64,000 nt of DNA from Lentisphaerota bacterium (GCA_015061915.1 SUVR01000003.1:124001-188000); one strand, 5' to 3'; counted from the first letter of the stretch, positions 8,988 to 19,016 are shown. Notes: generated by a model from the sequence alone, not told the origin. Program-made: numbers and translations.

Positions 8988-11018
8988 TCACATCCCCGGA
9001 ACGGGTTTCTGCCGGTCACGCGGGACCCACAGGATCCGTTCCTCCAGACCGAGGGGGAAGATCCGCAAGTTCTGATACCGTCCGTTGATGGCGACCAGAT
9101 TATCCTGCGAGAACAGGAAGAGATACGGCTGTTCCTCGTGAAGCAGCTTATGGAATTTGTGATAAATCGCTGTCCGGGCGTCATCATCAAAGGTTTTGTG
9201 CAGTTCTTCGATCAGTTTATCCGCCTCCGGATTGGAAAAGGAGATGAAATTGCTGGAACCGGCGGTGGACGCGTTCTTTGAGTGCCAGAGCTGGTAGGGA
9301 TCGCTGTTCAGCGGCGTACTCCAGCCTGCCATAACGGCGTCAAAGTTCCGCCCTTCCATCCGCTGGATCACCACACTCCATTCCAGTGCAAGGACTTCCA
9401 ACTGAACGCCGGCTGCGGCAAAATCCTCTTTCAGGATCGGTGTCATACGGGTGTAGGAGCTATTCACACCGGGGAAGATCAGGGTGAACTTGAAGGGCTT
9501 GCCGCCCTTGTCCAGAATCCCGTCTCCGTCCGTATCGGTCCAGCCTGCTTCCTTGAGCAGGGCTTTCGCTTTCACCGGATCGAACGGATAGGGCTTGATG
9601 TCCTTGTCATACGCAACCGATCCGCTGAAAAACGTACCGGAAACCGGCGTTGCAAGACCGTGATAGATGTCTTTCAGCAGCCGTTCCCGATTGATCAGAT
9701 GGGAAAGCGCCACCCGGACACGACGATCCGCAAAGAGTGGGTTCTTCTGGTTCAACCCAATGTAACTGAATGACATAGACGGATAGCGGAATTTTTTGAT
9801 CGTGCCGTCTGTAAAGGGCTTGGTACCGGTATTGTTCAGCCATTGTTCCGGCGTCAGACTGTTGCAGTCAATATCGCCGGAGACAAGCGCCTGCAGCCGG
9901 GTACTGGGGTGTTGGATCACCCGGAACACATGAGTCCGGATCGGCGGCATGATCCCGAGGCTTCTGCCGAAATATTTTTCAAAACGCCGGAACACGATCT
10001 GTTTGCCCCGCTCCCAGCTGACCATCCGGTAAGGTCCGCAGCCGATGATCATACGGTTGCGCACGTTATCATCATTGAACTTTTTGCCGTCAAAAGGTCC
10101 TTCGTATGCGTGGTAAAGATGACGCGGCAGCGGCGAAAGGGAGAGCGTCACACCCTTGGCGAGAAAGTACGGTTCAGACCAGACCACTTCAAATTCCAGA
10201 TCATTGATGATCCGCACTTCTTTGATCCCGCTGAGATAGCCCCGCAGCGGTGCCGCATCCACATCCGGGTTCTTCACTGTATCAATGTAAAACTTGAAAT
10301 CGTGAGCGGTGACCGGCACATTTTTCCATTCTTTGCCGGTGACCGGATCCGTGAAATCGTGCCACAGGATCCCCGGACGCAGCTTGATCCGGAAGGTGCA
10401 GTGGTCCGTCGATTCCTCCCAGGTTTCTGCCAGCAGCGGTTCGTAAACGCCCGGCTTTTCAAGATCGTATTCTGCAAGGGAACTGTTGGCAAGTCCCCAG
10501 AAAGTGGATACCGTTGCTTCGTTCACGGTAATGGGGTTCAGATTGCCCAGATCCGTGGCGATGGCTTTGATCATTCTGCCGCCGGATTGTGCTTTTCTGT
10601 CATAATATTTTACATTGGCTGCCGGAATGGTTTTTTGTTCCAGTTGTTTTTGAAAATCCTGCGTGAGAACTTCCAATCTTTTGACGGAATCTGAAAGTGA
10701 CGGAATAAATTTCTGCGTAAAATCCGGATTGACGGAATTCTGACGGCGGGCTTGATCCGTCATTTTTTGCAGCTCTTCCGTCACATTTTTCAAGTCTTTC
10801 TGTAACTTTTTCAGGGCTTCTGTATCCGGGGAATTTGTCATAAAAGGAGCAGGGGAAAACATACTCTGATCCTGTGCCTCCTGAATGGCTGCCAGCTGTT
10901 TCTCCACGGCAAAACGCCGGTTGTCGATGGCATTGATCAGGGCGATCCCGAAAAAAATGACGGCAACCAGCAGCAGAATACCGATTCCGGTCAGCAGTCC
11001 GTTTCCGTGTCTCTGCAT
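8988..11018 (-). CDS. Peptide/oligopeptide ABC transporter substrate-binding protein (SBP_bac_5) with N-terminal TM and coiled-coil extension
   Basis: YEPLLAETWEESTDHCTFRIKLRPGILWHDFTDPVTGKEWKNVPVTAHDFKFYIDTVKNP; TM GIGILLLVAVIFFGIALI and heptad-rich segment before the SBP domain. Confidence 0.85.
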   Translation of the reverse strand: MQRHGNGLLTGIGILLLVAVIFFGIALINAIDNRRFAVEKQLAAIQEAQDQSMFSPAPFMTNSPDTEALKKLQKDLKNVTEELQKMTDQARRQNSVNPDFTQKFIPSLSDSVKRLEVLTQDFQKQLEQKTIPAANVKYYDRKAQSGGRMIKAIATDLGNLNPITVNEATVSTFWGLANSSLAEYDLEKPGVYEPLLAETWEESTDHCTFRIKLRPGILWHDFTDPVTGKEWKNVPVTAHDFKFYIDTVKNPDVDAAPLRGYLSGIKEVRIINDLEFEVVWSEPYFLAKGVTLSLSPLPRHLYHAYEGPFDGKKFNDDNVRNRMIIGCGPYRMVSWERGKQIVFRRFEKYFGRSLGIMPPIRTHVFRVIQHPSTRLQALVSGDIDCNSLTPEQWLNNTGTKPFTDGTIKKFRYPSMSFSYIGLNQKNPLFADRRVRVALSHLINRERLLKDIYHGLATPVSGTFFSGSVAYDKDIKPYPFDPVKAKALLKEAGWTDTDGDGILDKGGKPFKFTLIFPGVNSSYTRMTPILKEDFAAAGVQLEVLALEWSVVIQRMEGRNFDAVMAGWSTPLNSDPYQLWHSKNASTAGSSNFISFSNPEADKLIEELHKTFDDDARTAIYHKFHKLLHEEQPYLFLFSQDNLVAINGRYQNLRIFPLGLEERILWVPRDRQKPVPGM

Positions 11019-11320
11019 GATTTCTCCTGTTCTTCCAATTCCTTCAAGATCATCTCGGCGGGCGTGAGATATTTCTTGTTGTTATTACATTCTTTACAGC
11101 AGGGAACCACATTGCCGCGGGTGCTTTTTCCGCCCCGTGCGACCGGAAGGATGTGATCCATGGTCAGCTCGGAGGGCTTGAATTTTTTTCCGCAATAATG
11201 GCAGATCCCTTTGGCGAGTTCATTTTTCCACCAGGCGGAGTTGCGCAGTTCCCGGGCTTTTTTCCGTTCCCGTGCGACCTCCGCTTCGGAGCGCTTGGGG
11301 ATGTCGATCCAGTCTTCCAT
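10991..11320 (-). CDS. HNH endonuclease family protein
   Basis: CHYCGKKF...LTMDHILPVARGGKSTRGNVVPCCKECNNNKKYLTPAE. Confidence 0.85.
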   Translation of the reverse strand: MEDWIDIPKRSEAEVARERKKARELRNSAWWKNELAKGICHYCGKKFKPSELTMDHILPVARGGKSTRGNVVPCCKECNNNKKYLTPAEMILKELEEQEKSCRDTETDC

Positions 11321-11322
11321 AC

Positions 11323-12216
11323 TTAAACTCCTTGTGTCGGTTTCGAGAGATAAATTGCGATCAGGCGGGAAAGAATTGCTCCGGCAATAAAGATCCCGGT
11401 CAGGATCAGAGAGCCGAACAGAGCTGCCGCCGCTGCGTGGAGAAAGATCAGGGAAAAGAGGAGCAGCCCGCCGTTTCTGCGCACCTCATCCGGCGTGTTC
11501 GGGTACTGCAGCAGCCGGAATGACCAGTACATCAGCACGATGAAAAGTCCGGAGGAAAGCGCAGAAACGATCCCGCAAGTAATTGTGTACCAATGATCTG
11601 TCGGCATATTGACAGCAATCCCGAAAAGTGTCCCGTAAGCAATCACTGCTCCGGCAAAGAAAAAGCGGCGTCCCGGTTTCATTGTCAATTCCGGCTTGCA
11701 GGAAAGGACCTTCCATCTGCCGAAAGAATAGAGTATCAGTCCCAGTGCGAAGATCCCGGCTATGACTGTACGGTTGATTTCGGGGGCGGTGAGATCTATG
11801 GCAGCGATCACGCCCAGTGCCACCCGCAGACCGTGAGCAACAGGAAGACTTTTCAACGAAAAAGAAGCGCAGAGAAGCAGAAGAACTGCCAGAAATCCAG
11901 GAGGTCCGGCTATGATGGCAAAGGCGAGGGAAAGAAGCCCTGAAGCGACCATGGCGACCATGGCAGCCCTGGGAGACACGGCGCCCGAGGGCAGGGGGCG
12001 TTCCGGATGGCGCAGAATGTCATCCCTGATATTCAGGATCGACCGGAAAACCGAACCGCAGACCGATGCCAGAACAGCCGAGAGAGACAGTGCGATCAGG
12101 GGGAGGACAGCAAGTTGGGGCAGTTCTGCGGCGGTCAGAAGAAAGCCGGCAAACACATCACCGGGCAGGGTGAAAAGCTCCGGGACCCGGAGGAATGTCA
12201 GCCAGCTTTTCAGCAT
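11323..12216 (-). CDS. UbiA-like prenyltransferase family membrane protein
   Basis: Multi-TM protein with FRSILNIRDDILRHPERPLPSGAVSPRAA, resembling the NDxxDxxxD...RP(L/I)xxG UbiA motif. Confidence 0.65.
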   Translation of the reverse strand: MLKSWLTFLRVPELFTLPGDVFAGFLLTAAELPQLAVLPLIALSLSAVLASVCGSVFRSILNIRDDILRHPERPLPSGAVSPRAAMVAMVASGLLSLAFAIIAGPPGFLAVLLLLCASFSLKSLPVAHGLRVALGVIAAIDLTAPEINRTVIAGIFALGLILYSFGRWKVLSCKPELTMKPGRRFFFAGAVIAYGTLFGIAVNMPTDHWYTITCGIVSALSSGLFIVLMYWSFRLLQYPNTPDEVRRNGGLLLFSLIFLHAAAAALFGSLILTGIFIAGAILSRLIAIYLSKPTQGV

Positions 12217-12998
12217 GGGGAGATCCTCCGGAAAAGAGCCAGGGCGTTGGCGGTCGTCATAGCGGATACCGCATCCGTCGTTTGTTCCGTCAGATTTGCA
12301 AGTGCCTGTGCCGTAAATGGTAAAAATGACGGATGATTCGTCTTTCCCCGGTGCGGAACCGGTGCAAGATAGGGAGAATCTGTCTCCAGAATGATCTTTT
12401 CACGGGGCATTTCCGCCACCACCTGCCGGATATTATCAGCCCGTTTGAAAGTCAGCATCCCGCCCACACCGAACCAGGCGCCCAGATCGGCAAACCGTTT
12501 CATCCATTCCACTGTTCCGGCATAGGAATGAAGAACAAATTTTCCTCCGGCGGCGCTGTAATCTTTCAGAATGTCATAGCAGTCTGCATAGGCATTGTCA
12601 ACAGGATCCTTATCCCGGCAATGGACCACTGCAGGCAGATCCATTTCCAGCGCCAGCTTGAGAAAATCCCGGAAGACAGCGATCTGCCGGTCCCGCGGGG
12701 AAATGTCATAATAGTAGTCCAGCCCCAATTCCCCGATGGCGATGAGACGGGGACATTCCGCAAAGATTTTGTATGCTCCGGCTCCTTCCTGCATCTCCTG
12801 CGCTTCGTGGGGATGGACCCCGGCGGCGAAGAAAAAGTCAGGGCAGGCGGCGGCAAAATCCGCACTTTTACGGCTGTTTTCCAAACCGGAGGAACAGAAA
12901 AGCACCCGGGTGACACCGGCATCTGCCGCCAGTCGGTTGTAGGCAGCCGGATCAATGTCATTCTCAGTCAGATGTGCATGGGTATCAAAGAGATCCAT
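12210..12998 (-). CDS. TatD family hydrolase
   Basis: MDLFDTHAHL start; GVHPHEA, IGELGLDYYYD, VHCRDK, ILETDSPYLAPVPHRGKTNHPSF. Confidence 0.92.
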   Translation of the reverse strand: MDLFDTHAHLTENDIDPAAYNRLAADAGVTRVLFCSSGLENSRKSADFAAACPDFFFAAGVHPHEAQEMQEGAGAYKIFAECPRLIAIGELGLDYYYDISPRDRQIAVFRDFLKLALEMDLPAVVHCRDKDPVDNAYADCYDILKDYSAAGGKFVLHSYAGTVEWMKRFADLGAWFGVGGMLTFKRADNIRQVVAEMPREKIILETDSPYLAPVPHRGKTNHPSFLPFTAQALANLTEQTTDAVSAMTTANALALFRRISPC

Positions 12999-13000
12999 TT

Positions 13001-14353
13001 TTATCTTGCTTCTTTCTTTGTTGCGATCTGCCGGGTCATCCAGCCGGACTTGTGGACCGTCAGGACGCTGTACGGGGCGACCCAGAACATGGTAATAAAA
13101 CTGAATGCGCCGTAAACGTAGGACCACAGGGATTCCGTGTGGCTGTACCGTTTGGCGTAGATAAAAGCGGGCAGGGTGGACCAGAAGATAATGGAAATGA
13201 TGATGCCGGTGATGAAGGCAAAGGAGCCGTTGAAAATACTCCATACCACAAAGAGTGCCATAATAATGGGGCTGATCTGCCAGAAGGTCTGGACCACCAG
13301 ATTGATCTGCATCCCGGTCAGGTCCGGATCATTGATGTCCAGACGGCGGAAGGCGTACTTGAACAGCATGAAATTCTCCCGGAAATTCCCTCTGGTCCAG
13401 CGGATCATCATCTTGCTGAGGGCGAGATAACTGGTCGGCATTTCAGAATATCCCACAGCATCTTTCTGGAAGACCACCCGCCACCCTTCCCGGAGCAGAA
13501 TATTGGTCAGCGCCCGGTCTTCGGCGATCACTGCAGGTTTGCCGAAAAAGGATTCATTGACCCATTCATTGATGTACGGCAGCAGGGCGGACCGGCGGAA
13601 AGCGCTGAATGCACCCGGCTGACAGAGAACCGTGTGGAGCATACTCTGGGCGGATTTGAGGAACTCAAAGCCGAAGACAAAGCTTACATCCAGCATTCGG
13701 GGGATGATGCCGTCTTTCGTATTGGAAACCCGGACGCTGCCCGCAACGCCGCCGATCTTTTTATCTGCGACGAAGGGGGCAGCGATCTCCCGCAGGGAAC
13801 GGGGTTCCACCAGTGTATCGCTGTCCAGAGTTACGATGATCTCTGCGCCGGAAACCAGCAATCCCTTGCAGATGGCGTTCCGTTTTCCTGCATTTTTCGG
13901 CAGGTCGATGGCAATGATCCGCTGTCCTGCCTGTTCCACGGCAGCGTAAATCCAGTTCCAAGTATCGTCCCCGCTGCCGTCGTTGACTGTAATGATCTCC
14001 AGCTTGTTCGCCGGGTAATCGCTTTTCAGCAGATGGATCAGAGTCTTTTCCACCTGTTTTCCTTCATTGAAGGCGGGAACGATCACCCCGATCGTAGGCA
14101 GTTTTTCGTCGCCGGGATCGGGATAGCCCCGGTACTGATGCACCAGCAGGATCTGCCATGCAAAGTAAGCCATATTTGCCACCAGCATAACCAGACTGAG
14201 GAAAACAAAAATGAACAGCGTGAGCGGTGCATTTGCCAGATTTTCCGGAATGATCTTGCCGTAAAGGAAGAACAGCACAAAAGCAGCGGCAAAGATCAGC
14301 ATAATGCCGATCTTCGAGATCTTCTGCCAAATGTTGCCCTTCTGTGCCGGCAT
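13001..14353 (-). CDS. Family 2 glycosyltransferase, membrane-bound processive type
   Basis: IGVIVPAFNEGKQVEKTLIHLL, ITVNDGSGDDT, VTLDSDTLVEP, EDRALT, IRWTRGNFRE; flanking TM segments. Confidence 0.87.
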   Translation of the reverse strand: MPAQKGNIWQKISKIGIMLIFAAAFVLFFLYGKIIPENLANAPLTLFIFVFLSLVMLVANMAYFAWQILLVHQYRGYPDPGDEKLPTIGVIVPAFNEGKQVEKTLIHLLKSDYPANKLEIITVNDGSGDDTWNWIYAAVEQAGQRIIAIDLPKNAGKRNAICKGLLVSGAEIIVTLDSDTLVEPRSLREIAAPFVADKKIGGVAGSVRVSNTKDGIIPRMLDVSFVFGFEFLKSAQSMLHTVLCQPGAFSAFRRSALLPYINEWVNESFFGKPAVIAEDRALTNILLREGWRVVFQKDAVGYSEMPTSYLALSKMMIRWTRGNFRENFMLFKYAFRRLDINDPDLTGMQINLVVQTFWQISPIIMALFVVWSIFNGSFAFITGIIISIIFWSTLPAFIYAKRYSHTESLWSYVYGAFSFITMFWVAPYSVLTVHKSGWMTRQIATKKEAR

Positions 14354-14359
14354 AATCGC

Positions 14360-15151
14360 TTATCCGTTCCGTTTCTGCGGCGTTTTTCCGAATTCACGCA
14401 TAACGATTTGCAAATCCTTCCACGCTTCCGCTTTCATTGGCGGATTCCGCAGCAGATATGCCGGGTGGAATGTGGGAAGCGTTTTGATCCCCTTGTATTC
14501 AAACCAGTTACCGTGGAGACGCATGATCCCCCGCATATTGAGAAGATAGAGCAGCGGAACGGCACCGAGAAGCACCAGCACTTTTGGCTTGACCAGTTCG
14601 ATCTGTTGGTCCAGATAGGAAAGGCAGGCGCGGGCTTCCCCTTCTTCCGGATTCCGGTTCCCCGGCGGACGGCACTTGACAATGTTGGCGATGTAGACAT
14701 CATTCCAGCGGTCAAAGCCCATTGCGCCGATCATACGGGTGAGCAGTTCGCCTGCACGCCCCACGAAGGGAAGTCCCTGTTCGTCTTCGCTTTCGCCGGG
14801 ACCTTCCCCGATGAACATCAGTTCCGCATTGGGGTTGCCATCGCCGAAAACCACATTTTTCCGGGTGGAGCAGAGAGGACAGTTCTGACAATTCTGTACT
14901 GTCTGCGCCAATGCCTGAAGAGAACCGGCGAGGGGCTTGCGGACCGGCGGTTCCGGTGCATAAAGCGGGATCGTTTCCGGTGCCGGAGCAACAGGAGCAG
15001 GGGCGGGAGTGATGATCTTTTTCTCTTCCCGTGGCGGAGCGGCGGACATCAGCGCCTGCAGAAGGTCCGGGTCGATCTGTGCCGTCGGTTCGTGTGCGGC
15101 AGATTCTCTCAAGCGGAAAATGATCTCATCAAAAAGGTCGGCTTTTCTCAT
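14360..15151 (-). CDS. Family 4-type uracil-DNA glycosylase
   Basis: [51 protein letters not shown] and [32 protein letters not shown]. Confidence 0.93.
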   Translation of the reverse strand: MRKADLFDEIIFRLRESAAHEPTAQIDPDLLQALMSAAPPREEKKIITPAPAPVAPAPETIPLYAPEPPVRKPLAGSLQALAQTVQNCQNCPLCSTRKNVVFGDGNPNAELMFIGEGPGESEDEQGLPFVGRAGELLTRMIGAMGFDRWNDVYIANIVKCRPPGNRNPEEGEARACLSYLDQQIELVKPKVLVLLGAVPLLYLLNMRGIMRLHGNWFEYKGIKTLPTFHPAYLLRNPPMKAEAWKDLQIVMREFGKTPQKRNG

Positions 15152-15161
15152 GGTCGTTACC

Positions 15162-16421
15162 TCAATTTTGTTTTGTCAGGATCGGAACTGCGTCGCCGCA
15201 GAGGTGAATGGAACCGCACAAAACGCGCCATTCCCCGTCCGGATAACCGTTGGAGAGAGCCTGTTCCAGCGGCATGGAGTCGCAGGGTACGCCGGGAGCG
15301 ATGGCAGCAAGTTCGGCGGCAAGTTCAACACCGGTTTTGCTTTCCCGGCTGGTTTCCATATGGATGAACCGGAAGGAAAGGGCGAGATCTGCCAGTGCGG
15401 CAAGTCCGGCTGCGGTATCTTTATCGGCAAACGCGCCGAAAAGGAAGTGAAATTTTTTCCCCGGCATAACTTCCCGGAGCGTGGCAGCCAACACTTGTGC
15501 GCCCTCCGGATTGTGCGCCGCATCCATGATCATCTGCTGTTCCGGGAAACACTGAAAACGGGCATCCCAACGGGTATTTTTCATACCGTCGGCAGCGATG
15601 ACAGGATCGATTCCCAGTAAGGGGGCGGCGTATTGCAGCACGGCGTATGCCAGCGCCGCATTTTCCCGCTGATGCGGTCCGGCGAGAGGAGTCACAAGCT
15701 GTGTTCCGTCTTCCAGCGTAAAATGTTGCGGGATGGCGTTCTGTTCCACAGACCGGACTGCCGGTGAGAATGTCAGAGGCGCATGAAGTTCCCCTGCCCG
15801 GGTGCGAATGACATCTTTTGCCTCGTCCGGCGTGGCGGATGCGCAGAAAACGGGCGTGTTTTCTTTGATGATCCCCGCCTTTTCGTATGCGATCTTTCCC
15901 AACGTATCGCCCAGACGCTCTGCGTGTTCCATGGAGATTCCCGTAATGACGGATGCCAGCGGTGTGATGATGTTGGTGGAGTCCAGCCTGCCGCCCATAC
16001 CGGTTTCCCACAGAACAATATCCACATTGGCATCTGCAAAAATACAGGCGGCGAGTGCGGTAGTCGCCTCAAAATAAGTTACTTTCATTCCCCCGTTTGC
16101 CATACTTTGGATCGCAGGGAGGAGGCGGCGCACATATTGTGCCACGGTCACCGGAGCGGTTTCCACGCCATTGATCCGGAACCTTTCCCCCACATTGACC
16201 AGATGAGGCGAGGAATAAAAACCGGTTTTCAGACCTGCACTGCGGAAGCCCTGTTCCAACAGAGCGCAGACCGAACCTTTGCCGTTGCTTCCGGCAACGT
16301 GGATGAATTTCAATTTTTCCTGGGGATCGCCGAGACGCCGGAACAGTTCCCTGGTCTGATTCAATCCCAGTTTGATCCCGAAAAATTCCAATGAGGCAAG
16401 AAAATCAAGTTCCTGCAGCAT
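15162..16421 (-). CDS. folC: Bifunctional folylpolyglutamate/dihydrofolate synthase
   Basis: FIHVAGSNGKGSVCALLEQGFRSAGLKTGFYSSPHLVNVGERFRING; LWETGMGGRLDSTNII; MDAAHNPEGA. Confidence 0.93.
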   Translation of the reverse strand: MLQELDFLASLEFFGIKLGLNQTRELFRRLGDPQEKLKFIHVAGSNGKGSVCALLEQGFRSAGLKTGFYSSPHLVNVGERFRINGVETAPVTVAQYVRRLLPAIQSMANGGMKVTYFEATTALAACIFADANVDIVLWETGMGGRLDSTNIITPLASVITGISMEHAERLGDTLGKIAYEKAGIIKENTPVFCASATPDEAKDVIRTRAGELHAPLTFSPAVRSVEQNAIPQHFTLEDGTQLVTPLAGPHQRENAALAYAVLQYAAPLLGIDPVIAADGMKNTRWDARFQCFPEQQMIMDAAHNPEGAQVLAATLREVMPGKKFHFLFGAFADKDTAAGLAALADLALSFRFIHMETSRESKTGVELAAELAAIAPGVPCDSMPLEQALSNGYPDGEWRVLCGSIHLCGDAVPILTKQN

Positions 16422-16433
16422 AATCCGCTCCGA

Positions 16434-17636
16434 TCAATGAAGAATTGGGGACCAGTCCGGCTGGAACGTCCGGCTGGAACCGCTGAGAAGTTGGCGTCTT
16501 TTCCCGTGCCAGGTGTCAACGATATACAACCTGCCCCGGTCGGCAATGACAACATGGCGGTTGTCCGGCGCCCAGGAGGGACCTTCGCAGGAAATGGTTT
16601 TTCCACCGATGGTCACATTGTCGGAATCCTGCCAGGATCTGCCGGAACCTTCTGCCACCGCCAGCGAGTAGGTACCACCGATCTTTGCCGTGTATGCCAG
16701 AAGACCGTTTGCCGCAAAATCGGGGGTGACCCGTTCGCTGCCCCGGAGACCGGCGAGTCTTACTTTGCCTGACCCATCCGGAGCGATCACATAGAGTTGA
16801 GGACGCCCCGTTTCGTCCGAAACGAAGCAGATGTATCTTCCGTCCGGCGTCCAGGCAGGGCTGGCTTCTACGGATTTGTTGCGGGTGAGCCGCTTGAGAT
16901 TGCCGCCATCGGTGGGGCGCACATAAAGATCCACCTGCCCGTCACGGCTCAAAACAAGCGCAAGGTATCTGCCGTCCGGAGACAGGGCACCGCCTGCATT
17001 CATCCCGCGATAGGACGTGAGGCGTCTGCTTTTCCCGATGTCAAAACGATACTGGACCAGTGTGGTGTAGGAGTTACCGTAAAAACAGTAGATGATGCTT
17101 TTGCCGTCCGGTGCCCACGCCGGCTCAATGGAAAGAGTACGGTTGTTCGTGACCGGTTTGATGTTGCGTCCGTTGAAGTCGCACATATAGATTTCCCGGC
17201 AATTCCGTCCGGTTTCGACAGAAAATACGATCGCAGAACGGCAGATACCAGGAATGTTGAACAGATTTTTCAGGACTGCATCCACTGCTTCCGCAGCACG
17301 GCGTTCGGGATCAGAACTTCTGCCGTAGAAGTCTGCGATCTTGACACCGGCACCGTTTTTCAGCGTCAGAGTGACTGTGTTTCCGGACGATGCCATAGAG
17401 ATGATGTAGTCGCTTCTTCCGCCGGAGCGGACCATTTCAAACCAGCCGCAGTTGTTCAGATTGCGGGCGACGTGCTGGGCATTGGGCGATTGATCCGGGA
17501 TAAACAGCAATTTGGGATCCGTGTGCTTCTCCCCCATAATAACAACCCCTGCCCCATCCTGGGCAGACAAGGTGGCAATGGCACAGACACCGCAGAAAAC
17601 GGCAGCCAGTGAATAACGGAAAAATGTTTTCAGCAT
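16434..17636 (-). CDS. TolB-like periplasmic beta-propeller protein
   Basis: Signal peptide; repeated EPAWAPDGKSIIY, GGALSPDGRYLAL, SPAWTPDGRYICFVSDETGRPQLYV, GPSWAPDNRHVV motifs; TolB-like N-terminal domain. Confidence 0.8.
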   Translation of the reverse strand: MLKTFFRYSLAAVFCGVCAIATLSAQDGAGVVIMGEKHTDPKLLFIPDQSPNAQHVARNLNNCGWFEMVRSGGRSDYIISMASSGNTVTLTLKNGAGVKIADFYGRSSDPERRAAEAVDAVLKNLFNIPGICRSAIVFSVETGRNCREIYMCDFNGRNIKPVTNNRTLSIEPAWAPDGKSIIYCFYGNSYTTLVQYRFDIGKSRRLTSYRGMNAGGALSPDGRYLALVLSRDGQVDLYVRPTDGGNLKRLTRNKSVEASPAWTPDGRYICFVSDETGRPQLYVIAPDGSGKVRLAGLRGSERVTPDFAANGLLAYTAKIGGTYSLAVAEGSGRSWQDSDNVTIGGKTISCEGPSWAPDNRHVVIADRGRLYIVDTWHGKRRQLLSGSSRTFQPDWSPILH

Positions 17637-17755
17637 AAGGTTTTTTCCCTTTCAGATAATACGGTTGACAGATAAATTTACTTGATAATAAACATACAGC
17701 CGGATTGTAAAAAATCAAGCTGGATTGTAAAAAAATGAGAAAAGATACGCCGAAA

Positions 17756-17911
17756 ACGCTGCCCCGGTCCGGCGGCGGTCCGCCGGAGCTTGCTCCGGCA
17801 CTTTCCGGCGGCAGAAAACGGGGAAATACAAAAAAACAGAAGCTATGCCTCACTGCCGCCCCGGAAAGCCGCCCTTTTCGGGCGTGGACCGCCGCCGGAC
17901 CGGGGCAGCGT
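17756..17911. repeat. GC-rich nested inverted repeat with 26-bp perfect arms
   Basis: ACGCTGCCCCGGTCCGGCGGCGGTCC (17756-17781) is the exact reverse complement of GGACCGCCGCCGGACCGGGGCAGCGT (17886-17911); inner hairpin GCCGGAGC-TT-GCTCCGGC at about 17782-17799. Confidence 0.9.
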
Positions 17912-17920
17912 GTGAGCGAT

Positions 17921-18388
17921 TCAATCGTTTTCGCCGGGGCGTTTCCGGTTGTTTTTGACAGCGGCGCGTTTTGCCTTGTCGTTGCGCCGTTGTGCTTTTT
18001 GAGCGCGGGAGACTTTGGTTTTCTTCCGTTTTGCGGGTACGACGAGCGCAGATGCAAGGAGATTTTCCAGACGGATCCGTGCCAATTCCCGGTTCCGGGT
18101 CAGGCTGCGGGTTTCTTTGGCGAGGACCACGATCTTTCCGGCGGGGAATTGTGCAAGCAGCCGTTCCCGTACATCATCGGAAATCGCAGTTGAATTTATG
18201 ATGTCAAAAGAGAGTCTTACGCCGCAACTGGTCTTGTTGACGTGCTGTCCGCCCGGTCCGGAGGCGGGGCGGATAAAGACTTCTTCCAGATCAGCGTCCC
18301 GGAGGAGGTCCATTGCGTTGTCCGCCCGGTCTACCGCCGCGGGGACGGCGTCTGCCTTCTTTTTTCTTCTTTTCTTCATCTGCGTCAT
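17921..18388 (-). CDS. Peptide chain release factor-like / ArfB-like GGQ protein
   Basis: RPASGPGGQHVNKTSCGVRLSFD plus Lys/Arg-rich C-terminal tail; stand-alone RF-1 catalytic domain. Alternative start at 18313 (MDLLRDADLEEVFIRP). Confidence 0.8.
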   Translation of the reverse strand: MTQMKKRRKKKADAVPAAVDRADNAMDLLRDADLEEVFIRPASGPGGQHVNKTSCGVRLSFDIINSTAISDDVRERLLAQFPAGKIVVLAKETRSLTRNRELARIRLENLLASALVVPAKRKKTKVSRAQKAQRRNDKAKRAAVKNNRKRPGEND

Positions 18389-19016
18389 CGCTGCCGAACG
18401 CTTTTTTCTCCGGCGGGATCACGGTGAAGACGGCATAGGTGCTGCCGTTGAGTTGGATCGTCTTATCGGTAGGATAGATATTTCCGATCCAGACATCGCC
18501 CTTTTCCCCGATCAATCCGTAAAGGAAAATTTTTCCATAAAAGAGCGAATCCGGGGCATCGGAGTAAAGATAGCCCGCCATACCGGTCGGCGCTGTTTCC
18601 AGAGCGGAAAAGAGAACACTGTATTCATGGACGCCGGAGTGGATGGTCAGGTTTTTTGTGTAGTCCTGCACTCCTTCATATTCCCCGTACCGGTCCTGAA
18701 ATTTTTTCCGGATGATTTTTTCCCGGTCCTGAACTGCGTTGTAGATCCGTTCCACTACTTTCGGGTCACAGAACGGGAAGTATGACAGCGAGGCAGGGTT
18801 CATATCCACAAAGGGGATGAATTTGCGCAGTACATCCCCGTTTTCCGGATTGGTCCCCGCAGGAACCATAACACCGAACTGGTCTTTGGAAATAACTTTC
18901 TCAAGGGGGACGGGATCCCCTTTTTTGAGCAGGATCATATTTTGCTGTGCTGTCAGCGTTGCTCCGCAGGCCAATGCGCAAAGCAACAGCGTGCAGCGGA
19001 TGGATTTTTTCAACAT
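18291..19016 (-). CDS. Hypothetical secreted protein with Arg/Gly-rich C-terminal tail
   Basis: Signal peptide-like MLKKSIRCTLLLCALACGATLTAQQ; tail KKKKEGRRRPRGGRPGGQRNGPPPGR. Confidence 0.65.
   Translation of the reverse strand: MLKKSIRCTLLLCALACGATLTAQQNMILLKKGDPVPLEKVISKDQFGVMVPAGTNPENGDVLRKFIPFVDMNPASLSYFPFCDPKVVERIYNAVQDREKIIRKKFQDRYGEYEGVQDYTKNLTIHSGVHEYSVLFSALETAPTGMAGYLYSDAPDSLFYGKIFLYGLIGEKGDVWIGNIYPTDKTIQLNGSTYAVFTVIPPEKKAFGSDDADEEKKKKEGRRRPRGGRPGGQRNGPPPGR

Noticed and set aside
12974-15367. 797-aa plus-strand ORF
   Set aside because: Antisense to the glycosyltransferase and uracil-DNA glycosylase genes; same codon-bias explanation, no recognisable domain.
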